This document shows, one piece after another, positions 16,417-25,800 of a stretch of DNA of 64,000 nucleotides. Positions within the stretch are counted from its first letter, which is position 1, and every line of letters starts with the position of its first letter. A model generated the notes under the pieces. It searched no databases. It was not told the origin of the DNA and saw only the letters and a program-made list of their open reading frames with translations. Source of the stretch: Streptomyces canus (GTDB lineage: Bacteria > Actinomycetota > Actinomycetes > Streptomycetales > Streptomycetaceae); NCBI RefSeq assembly GCF_001514145.1, contig NZ_KQ948658.1:893931-957930 (forward strand), written 5' to 3'. Made by a program: the position numbers and the translations under genes.

Positions 16417-18573
16417 CTATTGACGCGGGCCGCTGATGACAGGTGCCAGGAAGGGGCTCGGCGTCCCGTGCCAGGACACACGCAGTGCCTCACGCGCCCG
16501 CGTGCACGCCACGAACAGCACGCTGAGCTCGCTGTTGAGGTCTTCCTGGTGCTGCTGGGCGTCGACGTCCACCGGAGTCACGGCGGACTTCATCGGAACC
16601 GTGCCGTCCATCACCCCGGCCACGGCCACGCAGCGGAACTCCAGCCCCTTCATCCGGTGCATGGTCCCTATCCGCACCCCCGCGCCACTGCGCCCGGCCC
16701 CCAGGACGAAAGCGGAGATGCCAGCGCGCTCCAGGGCCTGGGCGATGTCCCGCCCGAACTGGATGAACCGCACCGCGATGCCGATGTGTTCCGCCTCCAC
16801 GCCCGAGGCGGTCCACTTCTCAACCTGCGCCACGAGCGCCGCCATCTCCTCGGGCTTCGTGGCGTGTCCCGCGGTCTCGGGTCGTTCGCCATGCATCGTG
16901 GAGCGATAGCCGGCCAGGGTCTCCTTCCCCTCGTCCATGTCGTCGGGCTTCTCTCCGGTCAACAGCGCGGTGGACCAGGCGAGGATCTCCTGTGTGGTGC
17001 GGTAGTTGACCCGCAGCCGGTACGAGCGTCCGACGACCTCGACGCCGAGCGAGCGAAGCGAGACCCGGTTGCCGTAGATGCGCTGGTGGGTGTCCCCGGC
17101 GAGGAACAGGTCGTCGGCGCCGGGCCCGACGAGGGCGCGCAGGAACCGCCATTGGGCGGGGTGCAGGTCCTGCGCCTCGTCGACCACCACGTGCCGGAAG
17201 GGCCGCTCGTCGCGCCGCCCGTCCAGGACACGTGCTGCCTCGGCGCACACCTGCAGGAAGGTCCACTCCCCGGCCTGGCGCAGCTGCTCCTCGAAAGCGG
17301 AGACCGCACGCCACACCTGAAGGCGTTTCAGCGGCCCGAGCCCGCTGCCACGGCCCGTCCGCACCACTTTCAGGTACTCCTCGGGAGTGGCGACGGCGTG
17401 CGCGAGGATGACGTGCCGCCACTCCTGGTCGAGGAAGACGTCCGTGAAGTCGAGGTCCAACCGCCGCGCGATCCGCGCCCACCGGGCGGTGACCTCCTTC
17501 TGGTCGAAGACCAGCTTCAGCGGTGCGCCGCCGCGGTCCGCCCGTACGATCTCGTTGGCCAGGGCGTCGACGTTCACCACCCGGATCTTCGCGCGGACGG
17601 CGTCATCCGTGATCAGCAGCTCCACGCAGCGCTGTAGTTCGGCGGCCAGGTCCTTCGTGTAGGTCGTCAGCAGCACACAGCCATCGGGTGCGTCGGAGGG
17701 CAGGTGCCGCGCGAGGTGGTATGCCCGGTGCAGCGCGACGACGGTCTTGCCGGTGCCGGGTCCGCCGGTGACCCGCGCCGACCCGGCGTAGCTCTCCTGG
17801 TAGGCCACCCGGTACTGGCTCGGGTGAAGGAAGACCCGCCAGGCGTCGAAGGGGCGCTGAAGGATCTCCAGCAGCTCATCGGCCCCGGAGACGAGGGCGA
17901 TACGGCCGCGCGAGCGGGCCATGGCGGTGCCCAGCTCGTCGCCTTCGGAGGCGCGGGCGCTCTGCACGGCGGTCCGGGCGTACGCCTGCACGAGCTCGCG
18001 GTCGATCTCCTCGGGCTTCATGCCGGTCGCGAGCCCGAGCAGCACGTCGTACTGCTGCTCGGGCAGCACCTTGTGCAGCGCCTCCAGGTGGGCCTCGTCG
18101 GGGACCAGCCGGATGATCGGCAGGATCTCCTCGTCGACGCCGAGGCTGCGCAGCACCTTGTCCGGATACTCGGAGGCGGAGAACAGACGGGACGGCTCGT
18201 CGGCGGCCAGCGCCCGCAGCCCGGCCGTGGCCCGCTCCAGGGCCACGTCGTTGCGTATCTCGATACCCTGGGTGGCCTCGTTCACCGACGCGCGGTGCTT
18301 GGCGGCCCAGTCGTTGGCCTTGTCGTGCGGGAGCACCTTCAACAGCAGATAGCTGTCGCCGGACTCCGCCTTGAGGACGACGCCGCGCCAGAAGTCGGTG
18401 ATCCGGATGGTCCGCAGCCGCGGATCCTTCTGGTGAGTGAGCTTCTCCAGGTGCAGTCCCGCGTGCGTGGCCGCCGCGAACTTCTCGAACACCTCGAAGA
18501 CACGTTTCTGGACGGGTTTCTCCAGCGCGGCGAACTCCATCAGAAAGTCCCGGTGCATGCCCAGCGTCGCCAT
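16417..18573 (-). CDS. UvrD/Rep-like SF1 helicase with N-terminal RelE/ParE-like domain
   Basis: 718 residues; ATG 18573 follows GGAGGGGGCACGG. Residues 1-90 resemble a RelE/ParE mRNase-fold toxin (HRDFLMEFAALEKPVQKRVFEVFEKF, then LRTIRITDFWRGVVL and LLLKVLPHDKANDW). Residues about 250-710 are a superfamily 1A helicase: Walker A GGPGTGKT at 270-277, Walker B DEAQD at 465-469, VNYRTTQEIL, motif V-like GTMHRMKGLEF, and a final SVLFVACTRAREAL. The region 100-240 is helical and unassigned. Whether the RelE fold is an active nuclease or a binding module cannot be told. Downstream of drmC and the nuclease-like gene on the same strand, so possibly part of the same transcription unit. Confidence 0.85.
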   Translation of the reverse strand: MATLGMHRDFLMEFAALEKPVQKRVFEVFEKFAAATHAGLHLEKLTHQKDPRLRTIRITDFWRGVVLKAESGDSYLLLKVLPHDKANDWAAKHRASVNEATQGIEIRNDVALERATAGLRALAADEPSRLFSASEYPDKVLRSLGVDEEILPIIRLVPDEAHLEALHKVLPEQQYDVLLGLATGMKPEEIDRELVQAYARTAVQSARASEGDELGTAMARSRGRIALVSGADELLEILQRPFDAWRVFLHPSQYRVAYQESYAGSARVTGGPGTGKTVVALHRAYHLARHLPSDAPDGCVLLTTYTKDLAAELQRCVELLITDDAVRAKIRVVNVDALANEIVRADRGGAPLKLVFDQKEVTARWARIARRLDLDFTDVFLDQEWRHVILAHAVATPEEYLKVVRTGRGSGLGPLKRLQVWRAVSAFEEQLRQAGEWTFLQVCAEAARVLDGRRDERPFRHVVVDEAQDLHPAQWRFLRALVGPGADDLFLAGDTHQRIYGNRVSLRSLGVEVVGRSYRLRVNYRTTQEILAWSTALLTGEKPDDMDEGKETLAGYRSTMHGERPETAGHATKPEEMAALVAQVEKWTASGVEAEHIGIAVRFIQFGRDIAQALERAGISAFVLGAGRSGAGVRIGTMHRMKGLEFRCVAVAGVMDGTVPMKSAVTPVDVDAQQHQEDLNSELSVLFVACTRAREALRVSWHGTPSPFLAPVISGPRQ

Positions 18574-18687
18574 CCGTGCCCCCTCCAGAAGACTACGATC
18601 ACTTTACTGACCGGCTCCGATTCGCGAGGCCGGTCCGTACGTGCCAGGACGCGAGGGCGGACGGCTCGCGTTTGCCTGCGGTGCGGG

Positions 18688-20040
18688 TCAGTTGACTCGG
18701 CGATTGCCTGGCGGAACCTCACTCCGGTGCATCCCTACGACCACGGAGCCCGGCCCCCCGGCAGACAGGCTCTCGCGGATCAGGTGGATGACGTAGTCCC
18801 AGCCGGTGCCGCGCGTGCCGATCCACCCGTCCCTGAGCAACGTGGTGAACGTGGTGTTGTTCAGGTACCGGGGAACCGACTCCTCGACGATACGTGTCCC
18901 ACCGGACGGCCCGTCGGCCTCGGGGCGTTGCAGCAGTTCCCAGAAGTGCTCCCGCGTCAGGTACATGCCGGGGATGAGGGCGGCGGAGTTCATCATGAAG
19001 GGAGTGGTCCGGCACAGCTTGACCATGCTCGGTGTGAGGACCAGGCGGGGGTCTCCCAGCGTCGTTGAGGCCTCCTGTCCGGTCCGAGCCCACTCGTCCT
19101 CGGCCTCGCACTCGGCGTCCACGGCCTCCATCCGCTTCAGTTCCCGCTCACCGGTGGCGTCGTGCCAGTACACCCAGCCGCGCCCGCTCTGCCGCATGCG
19201 CTTGTACTGGACCATGGCCACGCTGCGCGCGTGCTCGTTCACGTAGATCATGTCGACGCCCATGACGGTCTCGGCGTTCGTGCGGTTGGCGTTGTACACG
19301 AACAACCGGTGCGGGGATTCGGAGTTGCGGCGGTAGATCCGCCAGCCGACCTGCACGGCATCCTCGCCCTCCATGCCGGGGAAACGCATGTAGTCATGGA
19401 CGATCTGCTGATCCTCGATCTGCCGAAGGGCGGGCAGCCCTTCGATGAAGGGGACGGACCGGGAGCGGGGATCGTCCCTGCTGAGCGGCTGCTGCCACGC
19501 TTCGAGCGGATCGCGGTCCGCGCCGAACGTCTCAAGGAGGGTGCCAAAGGCGTCCTTCTCAAGGCTCCGCTGTTCTCCCTCCCGCCCTGTCGGAGGATTG
19601 GCCCCCAGGCTGTTCTCCAGGTCGTCCAGTGTCTCGTTCAGTTCCGGCCGTAGATGCCGGACGGCGGCGAGCAGTTTGTCGCCGGCGGCAGGAGACAAGC
19701 GGCCGTCGTCGCCGAGGAACCGGCGGCTGGCCCCCATGGTGTCCTCAAGGTCGACGAGCGGCAGCGGAAGCCGGAGTGCGGTGAAGTCGCGGGTGAGCAG
19801 GGCACGTTCGTAGGTGCCCGATCGTCTGCCCGGGAAGACGCTGCCCACCCCGATGATTCTGCGCTGCTCGTCGCGGGCGTGACGGTCGGTGAAGAACGCA
19901 AGACACCAGACGCGCGGCTTTCTCCAGTCCTTGTACGGGTAAGCGAAGGTCCGCTCACCGCGGGTCAGCCATGCCGGTGGTTCCTCCGGGAGCCGCTCCA
20001 TCATCAGCGCGGTGCTGTGGACCAGAGCGACGGCGACCAT
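18688..20040 (-). CDS. Putative PD-(D/E)xK nuclease, 450 aa
   Basis: 450 residues; ATG 20040 has GGAGGTCACAG directly upstream. I do not recognise the family. The centre holds AETVMGVDMIYV (Glu257, Asp263) followed 15 residues later by VQYKRM (Gln278, Lys280). Glu-x5-Asp then Gln-x-Lys is the layout of Mrr-like PD-(D/E)xK nucleases. The N-terminal 200 residues are mixed alpha/beta with charged helices; the C-terminus is rich in aromatic residues. No transmembrane segment. It lies 119 bases after drmC and 114 before the helicase, all on the minus strand, so it is probably a defence effector. Function inferred from a short motif and context only. Confidence 0.6.
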   Translation of the reverse strand: MVAVALVHSTALMMERLPEEPPAWLTRGERTFAYPYKDWRKPRVWCLAFFTDRHARDEQRRIIGVGSVFPGRRSGTYERALLTRDFTALRLPLPLVDLEDTMGASRRFLGDDGRLSPAAGDKLLAAVRHLRPELNETLDDLENSLGANPPTGREGEQRSLEKDAFGTLLETFGADRDPLEAWQQPLSRDDPRSRSVPFIEGLPALRQIEDQQIVHDYMRFPGMEGEDAVQVGWRIYRRNSESPHRLFVYNANRTNAETVMGVDMIYVNEHARSVAMVQYKRMRQSGRGWVYWHDATGERELKRMEAVDAECEAEDEWARTGQEASTTLGDPRLVLTPSMVKLCRTTPFMMNSAALIPGMYLTREHFWELLQRPEADGPSGGTRIVEESVPRYLNNTTFTTLLRDGWIGTRGTGWDYVIHLIRESLSAGGPGSVVVGMHRSEVPPGNRRVN

Positions 20041-20159
20041 CTGTGACCTCCTACATTTCGTGAAAGCGGAGGCTCAATTGTTGGCCAGGTTCCGGCCGTC
20101 AGGGCGGAGTGGCTGTCAATCAGTCATGTGAATGGCGATGATTCGACGGTGATGGGGCC

Positions 20160-20930
20160 TCATGAAGCGCCCGGCAACCGCGCGAGAACCCCCCTGCGCT
20201 GCAGCTCCCGTATGTGGTCCGCCATCCGCCCCGGCATGGGGCCGCCGTTCAGCAGCACACCCGCCTCGATGTTGCGCTCGGCGCCCGCCGCCGTGAGGTT
20301 GGCGCTGGTGAGGAAGAGGATCCGGTCGTCGGCCACCGCGAGTTTCGCGTGCAACCGGCTGCCGGGAGTGGCCCGTTGGGCCGTCGGCCAGTGCCAGAGC
20401 CGCAGGCCTGGTATGCGGGAGAAGGCGTCGGCCGGCTCGCTTCCGGAGAGCAGCCCGCCCGCGCCTGCCAGCGTCTCCACGACGATGTCCACCGTGACCC
20501 CACGCGCCACGGCCTCGGACAGTGCCGCGGTCAGCGGAGCGTACGAGCGGGCCGAGTAGGTCATGGCGACGAGTCGGTGCTCCGCAGCCCGGACTACCTC
20601 CGACAGCACCTGGGCTGTGGAGCGGCCAGGTGTCCCTGGCGTGGAGGGGCCGCTCCACACGGCACGGGTCTCGGTCCCCTCGCGCTGGCGGACCCAGGCC
20701 GCCACATAGCCGCGCAGATACGCCGCCGCCTCCGCCGAGGGCACGCCGTCCTCCGTGATCGAGGCCAGCAACGACGAGACGGTCTCCAGCGCGGCCGGTG
20801 TCTGCAGCCTGCCGAGGATGTATGCCGGGGAGCGGCCCTGAACTAGGAGCGTGGCCAGGGCCTTCGTCCGTGTGGGCCCGAGCGAGGCGGCGGCCGTCGC
20901 GACCGCCGCCTCGAAGCGCCTGCGGCTCAC
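20160..20930 (-). CDS. drmC: DISARM phospholipase D-like protein DrmC
   Basis: 256 residues from GTG 20930, 13 bases after the drmB stop; longer versions would start inside drmB. One PLD active-site motif is present near the C-terminus: LHAKLAVAD followed by FLTSANLT (the H-x-K-x4-D and trailing Ser/Asn), with a preceding VAMTYSARSYAPLTAAL segment. The length and single HKD fit DrmC. In published DISARM work drmC was dispensable or only partly required for protection; by fold it may cut nucleic acid or lipid. Last of the drmA-drmB-drmC run. Confidence 0.9.
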   Translation of the reverse strand: MSRRRFEAAVATAAASLGPTRTKALATLLVQGRSPAYILGRLQTPAALETVSSLLASITEDGVPSAEAAAYLRGYVAAWVRQREGTETRAVWSGPSTPGTPGRSTAQVLSEVVRAAEHRLVAMTYSARSYAPLTAALSEAVARGVTVDIVVETLAGAGGLLSGSEPADAFSRIPGLRLWHWPTAQRATPGSRLHAKLAVADDRILFLTSANLTAAGAERNIEAGVLLNGGPMPGRMADHIRELQRRGVLARLPGAS

Positions 20931-20943
20931 CCGGTCAATCCGC

Positions 20944-22878
20944 TCACTTGAAGTCCGGGATGAGCGCCAGCGGTTCGGTGTCGCCCGCCAGCGGGGTGAT
21001 GAACCGCCGGTCCAGGAACCGGTTGCCGCGCTCGCACGTGGTCTCGGACACGAACAGGCAGGAGTGGCAGGCCGCACCGTGCAGGAAGTCCTCCGGCGCC
21101 TGGGGAAGACGCTCGCCACACAGCGGATCCGAGGAGCACCGCCCCGCCTTGTGCAGCGCCATCCGCACGATCCTGGCCAGCCGGTTCTCCCCGGTGCTCG
21201 GGTCCTGGTCGGCGAGGGACACCAGTCCGCCGAGAGTGCCCTCGGAGTCCGGGACGGCCGTGTAGATGAGGATGCCGGTCCGCCGCTCCTCGGCGTCGCC
21301 GCTGTAGATCCGCTCGGCCAAACTCGCCGAGTTGTAGCCGCACTCCATCGCGATGGTGCGGATGAGCAGATGGGAGAGCGTGTGCAGGGCGATGTAGCGG
21401 CTGCCCGGCCAGCCCTGCATCGGATCGGAGTTGTCCTGGATCCGGTCCGACTTGCGGTGCTCTCGGAACCGGCCGAAGGCCGCGGCGTGTGCAGCGAGGG
21501 CCACGCTCGACGCGACCCGGTTCTCCCACTGCTCCATCAGCTGATCGTCCACCCGCAGGAACAGGCCCTCGCCGCGCACCTCGCTGGCCGGTATCCAGCC
21601 GCGTTCGCGCCGCCCGAGCTCGACGCGGGTGACCAGGCCCGGGTCCTCCGGGTCGGGAGCGTCGAGCCGGGTGAAGCCGATGAGGGCTCGCACCTCGCGC
21701 AGCCGCTCCACCTGCCGCACCTGGGAGAAGACGGTGGACAACGGCCCGCTGAGCGAGGCCTCCACCAGCGCGAAGTCCTCCGTCGGGTCGGCGGTCTTCG
21801 CCGCGGACAGCACCTGCCACTCGGGGGTCAGCAGGTCCGGAGGGCCCGGCGGCTGCTCGGCCTCGCCTTCCTCGCCCGACAAGGCCGCACGGTAGGCGGA
21901 TATGGCCTGCCAGACCTGTCCGGGCTCGTAGTCGCGCAGGTAGCGGTGGTGCTTCGACTTCTTGGCGAACATGGCGATCTCCGCCTCGTCCTCGAAGTCC
22001 TCAAGATCCGGCCAGCGTTCCTCGACGAGCTTGCGCAGTGAGTCGGTCCCGGTGTCGGGCAGTGCCAGCGCACTGAGTGCCACGGGGAACCACTGGTTGG
22101 AGGCGCCCACGACCAGCAGATAGGGCTGCGCGTCGCAGTTGTCGTAGACACCGTCGAACTGGGGGTGCCGACCGCGGCAACGGGGCAGGTTCTCCCGGCC
22201 CTTGTCGCCCATCGCGTCCCGGATGTTGCGCTTGGCCTTCTTGCACACCAGACATTCGAGGGACACGTTGGCTGCGAGGTTGCCGCCGTTGTCCCGCATC
22301 CGCAGCGTCGGATACGTCGTGTCGGGGCACGCCCGGCCCTCGTGCACGAACTCCGTGTACGGGAACTCGTCGAGGTGCCCTTTGGTGCAGGCGAGCGCGA
22401 AGCGGGCGGCCACGGCGAGGGGCTTGCGGCCCTTCTTCTTCCGGTAACAGTTCTCGTGGTAGAAACGCGCCTCGTCGGGGCGGCGGGGGTTCTGGTTCTC
22501 GAATCCCCACTTGCCGGAGCCCAGGGAGGCCAGCTCGTTGCACGCCGTGCAGCGCAGCCACTGCGGGAAGGGCGTCACGGGCACCCCGATCCGCGCCGCG
22601 TACCCCTTCGGGTCGGTGTCGGTGCCGGGGATCCACGGCGCGGCGCGCAGCTCGCTCACCTGGTTCGGGCCGTAGCGTCGCAGTGCCCGATTGACGGCCT
22701 TGCGGAGACGAGGCTCCTCGATCACCGGGTCCGGTACGCCGGCGTAGCTCCAGTGGTCGATGCCCTTGACCATGACGGAGAAGTTGGGCAGGTCCACGAG
22801 GGCGCCGACGCCGCCGGTGAACATGAGGTGGCTCGGCCGTACCGCGCCCACCCGCCTGAAGTATCCGCCGCCGCTCAT
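20944..22878 (-). CDS. drmB: DISARM DUF1998 protein DrmB
   Basis: 644 residues; its ATG overlaps the drmA stop by four bases (ATGA), so the two are translationally coupled. The DUF1998 domain lies at about 565-625 with the cysteine cluster CGERLP, ACHSCLFVSETTCERGNRFLDRRF. More cysteine pairs (CTACNEL near 113, ECLVCKK, PRCRGRH) suggest several zinc-binding knuckles. DrmB works with the helicase DrmA as the core of DISARM; the DrmAB complex has been shown to bind DNA. Nothing essential appears missing. Confidence 0.93.
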   Translation of the reverse strand: MSGGGYFRRVGAVRPSHLMFTGGVGALVDLPNFSVMVKGIDHWSYAGVPDPVIEEPRLRKAVNRALRRYGPNQVSELRAAPWIPGTDTDPKGYAARIGVPVTPFPQWLRCTACNELASLGSGKWGFENQNPRRPDEARFYHENCYRKKKGRKPLAVAARFALACTKGHLDEFPYTEFVHEGRACPDTTYPTLRMRDNGGNLAANVSLECLVCKKAKRNIRDAMGDKGRENLPRCRGRHPQFDGVYDNCDAQPYLLVVGASNQWFPVALSALALPDTGTDSLRKLVEERWPDLEDFEDEAEIAMFAKKSKHHRYLRDYEPGQVWQAISAYRAALSGEEGEAEQPPGPPDLLTPEWQVLSAAKTADPTEDFALVEASLSGPLSTVFSQVRQVERLREVRALIGFTRLDAPDPEDPGLVTRVELGRRERGWIPASEVRGEGLFLRVDDQLMEQWENRVASSVALAAHAAAFGRFREHRKSDRIQDNSDPMQGWPGSRYIALHTLSHLLIRTIAMECGYNSASLAERIYSGDAEERRTGILIYTAVPDSEGTLGGLVSLADQDPSTGENRLARIVRMALHKAGRCSSDPLCGERLPQAPEDFLHGAACHSCLFVSETTCERGNRFLDRRFITPLAGDTEPLALIPDFK

Positions 22879-25800
22879 GACCGCCGCCCCCTGGCCGTGC
22901 CGTTGCCGTTGCCGTTCCCGTCCGAGTCCGGCACCTCGCCGAACTCGTCGCCGCCCGCCGTATCCGCGTCGCCGCCGCCCTCGGTCGGCGGTCCGAACTC
23001 CCAGGCCTTCCCGGCCGGGGCCGATAGCACCGTGTCGGCGGGCAGCAGCATGTTGATCTCGTTCTCCGTCTCGCGCATCGACTGCGGGACGGTGAGCACG
23101 TCCCATCCGCTGCCGTCCGCGTTGCGCAGCAGCCCCAACACCGTCTGCTTCTGCCGGGTCTGGCCCCTATAGCCGAGCCTGCCCTGCTCGCTCTTCTTGG
23201 CCGACCAGGCGTCGCGCAGCGCGTCGATGCGTTCGGCGAGGTATCCGCGGGCCCGGTCCCCGTCCACCGCCTCCGCACGCGCCAGCAGCCGCCGCTCGAC
23301 GTCCCGCACGCGCGGATCGTCGAGGTCCACCCCCTCCGCGTCCACGTTGTCGGAGAACTCGTCGCAGGCCTGCCGGACCGCGGAGACATACGTGGCGGTG
23401 GTGCCCCGGTCGAGCGCCCGCCGCGTGAACGGGGTCACCGACAGCGCCTCGACCTGCCGGTAGAACGTCGCGTGGTAGTGCTCGAAGTCCTCGAAATGGG
23501 CGAGATCCCGGGGCCGTGCCCAGTTGTAGAGCGTGACCACGATGCCGGGTCGCTTGGCCTGTCGTCCGACGCGGGAGGACGCCTGGATGTACTCGGCGGT
23601 GTTCTTCGGCTGCCCGGTGACGACCATCAGACCGAAGCGGGAGACGTCCACACCGACCTGCAGCATCGACGTGGCCAGCACGTAGTCGACCGGCTTGCGG
23701 TGCGGCATGGCGGGCAGGACCCGCGGCTGGCGCGCCTTGCCCGCGTCCCGGAACTCGTCGATGATCGCCTGCTTGCGCACCGACGTGTCGTGCTCCGGGT
23801 TGAACCCGATCTCCAGCCGCTTGAGGGTGGCGCTGATGTCCGCCGACGAGATACGGGAGGTCAGTTCCTGGAGGTTGAGCATGTCGGTGTCACGCAGCAG
23901 CCGGTTGGCGATGCCCCTGCGGCGTCCGTTGGCCCGCAGCCGGCTCGGCACGTCGTCGTCCAGGACCCGCCGCATACCGGCGAGCTCCTTGGTCGCGTTG
24001 AAGTACCCGACCACCGTCATGTATGGATCGGCGGGAGCGCCGTAGAGGTCGAACATGTGCTGTCCGGCGAGCAGCAGGATCTCCGCGAGACGGATCTCTG
24101 CGGCCTTCATGCGTACCCCGTGGGCGCACACGCCGTAGTAACGCCGCCCCGGGTTGTCGCGGGTGACGTCGACCTGCTGGGAGAAGAAGGTGTCACCGAC
24201 GTCGACCACCTGTGGCGGGAAGATCGCCAAGTCCCGGGCGAACACCCCCAGTACCTGGGCGCGGGCGTTGCGGGTGGTGGCCGTCGACGCGACGATCTTC
24301 GGCCCGGTCTCGCGGAGCTGCCCGCGGGCGTCCTTCACCCGCCAGGTGCACAGTTGGTCCACGGCCGACTCGAACAGCCCCACCGTGGTGCCCAGCGACC
24401 CGGAGATCAGGTGCAGCTCGTCCTGGATGATGAGGTCCGGCGGCCGCAGCCGTCGCGGCATCGGCCGGCTGGTCACGGCCTTGTGCTTGTCCTTGGCGTT
24501 GTGCCGGGACCCGCAGCCGGTCTCCTCGTCGAGGTCGTTGTGGCGGTAGCCGTGCCGGTCGCAGTACTCGGTCACGCGCCCGAACAGCATCCCGGCATAG
24601 CCGCGCCACGGCAGCTGGGCGAGCTTGTCCACGGTCGCGATCAGCATGCTCGGCACCAGCCGGTAGATCTCCTCGTCGACCGTGAGGATCGGCAGCCCCT
24701 CACCCTGGGCCTTCATCCGCGAGAACGGGCAGGGCTCCGCGTCCTCCCCGCGCGGGCAGTACACGATGACGCGACGCCGTACGTCGTCCGGTGACACGTC
24801 CCGCCAGGCGCGCAGCTCCTCGCCGCACCACGGGCAGGACAGCACCTGCAGGACGTTCGCATGCCGGCCCGAGGCGGACTCCGTGGCCTCGGCGATCTGC
24901 TGCGCCGCGTCCCCGTACCAGTTCGGCGAGACACCGGCGCCGACCCACAGCCCGATACGGAAGGGCCTGCTGCCCCAGACCGTCTCGTCCTCCCTGCGCA
25001 GCACCTCCGTCGCGCACACCAGGGCGGAGGCCCGCTGGAACTGCTGGGCCGTCAGCAGCCGCAGCGTGTAGCGCATCAGCACGGCGACGCCGTCCCGACC
25101 TTCGCGGGCGTCCTCGCCCTCCCCGGCGATCTTCTGCAGGCGCCGGATGGCGAAGGTGTAGGCCGTGAGGCCCAGATAGGCCTCCGTCTTGCCGCCACCG
25201 GTCGGGAAGAACAGCAGGTCGACCGTGGCGGTGCTGTCCGCCCTGCGCTCCTTGTGCGCCGGGTCGGTGAGCGAGCACAGGTTGAGCAGCACGAACGCCA
25301 GCTGGAAGGGATACCAGCTCGCGGCCGCGGGGCCGCGACCGTCGACCTCGGCGTAGGCCGCCGCATACGTCGGCGGCTTCTCGCCGCCCTCGGCCCGCAG
25401 CGCGGCCGTCGCCGTGGCCCGCCGCTGCATGGCCATCGCCCGGTTGGCGAAACGGAACGCCCGCAGTGCGTCCTCGTCGGCGTGCAGCAGGTCAATGCCG
25501 AGCGCGATCCTGGCGCACGCGTCGCGGGCCTCGTCGACCGCACGCAGTGCGGCGGTCCGCAGCTCGCCCGACAGCGACTGCGCCTTGGCGGCCTGCTGCT
25601 CCAGCCACCCGTCGTATCCGTCGGCCAGTGGCTGCAGGGCCTTCAGTAGATCATCGCGCCGCTCCCACACGGCCAGGTCGGCAAGCTTGTCCATGCTCAC
25701 TTCGAGACCGGCGAGGAGCGGCTGCTGCGCCGTGCTCGGTGCGACCGTGGCGGGCACGTCCTTCACCGGCAGCCAGGTCGTCTCCAGCTTGACCGCACGG

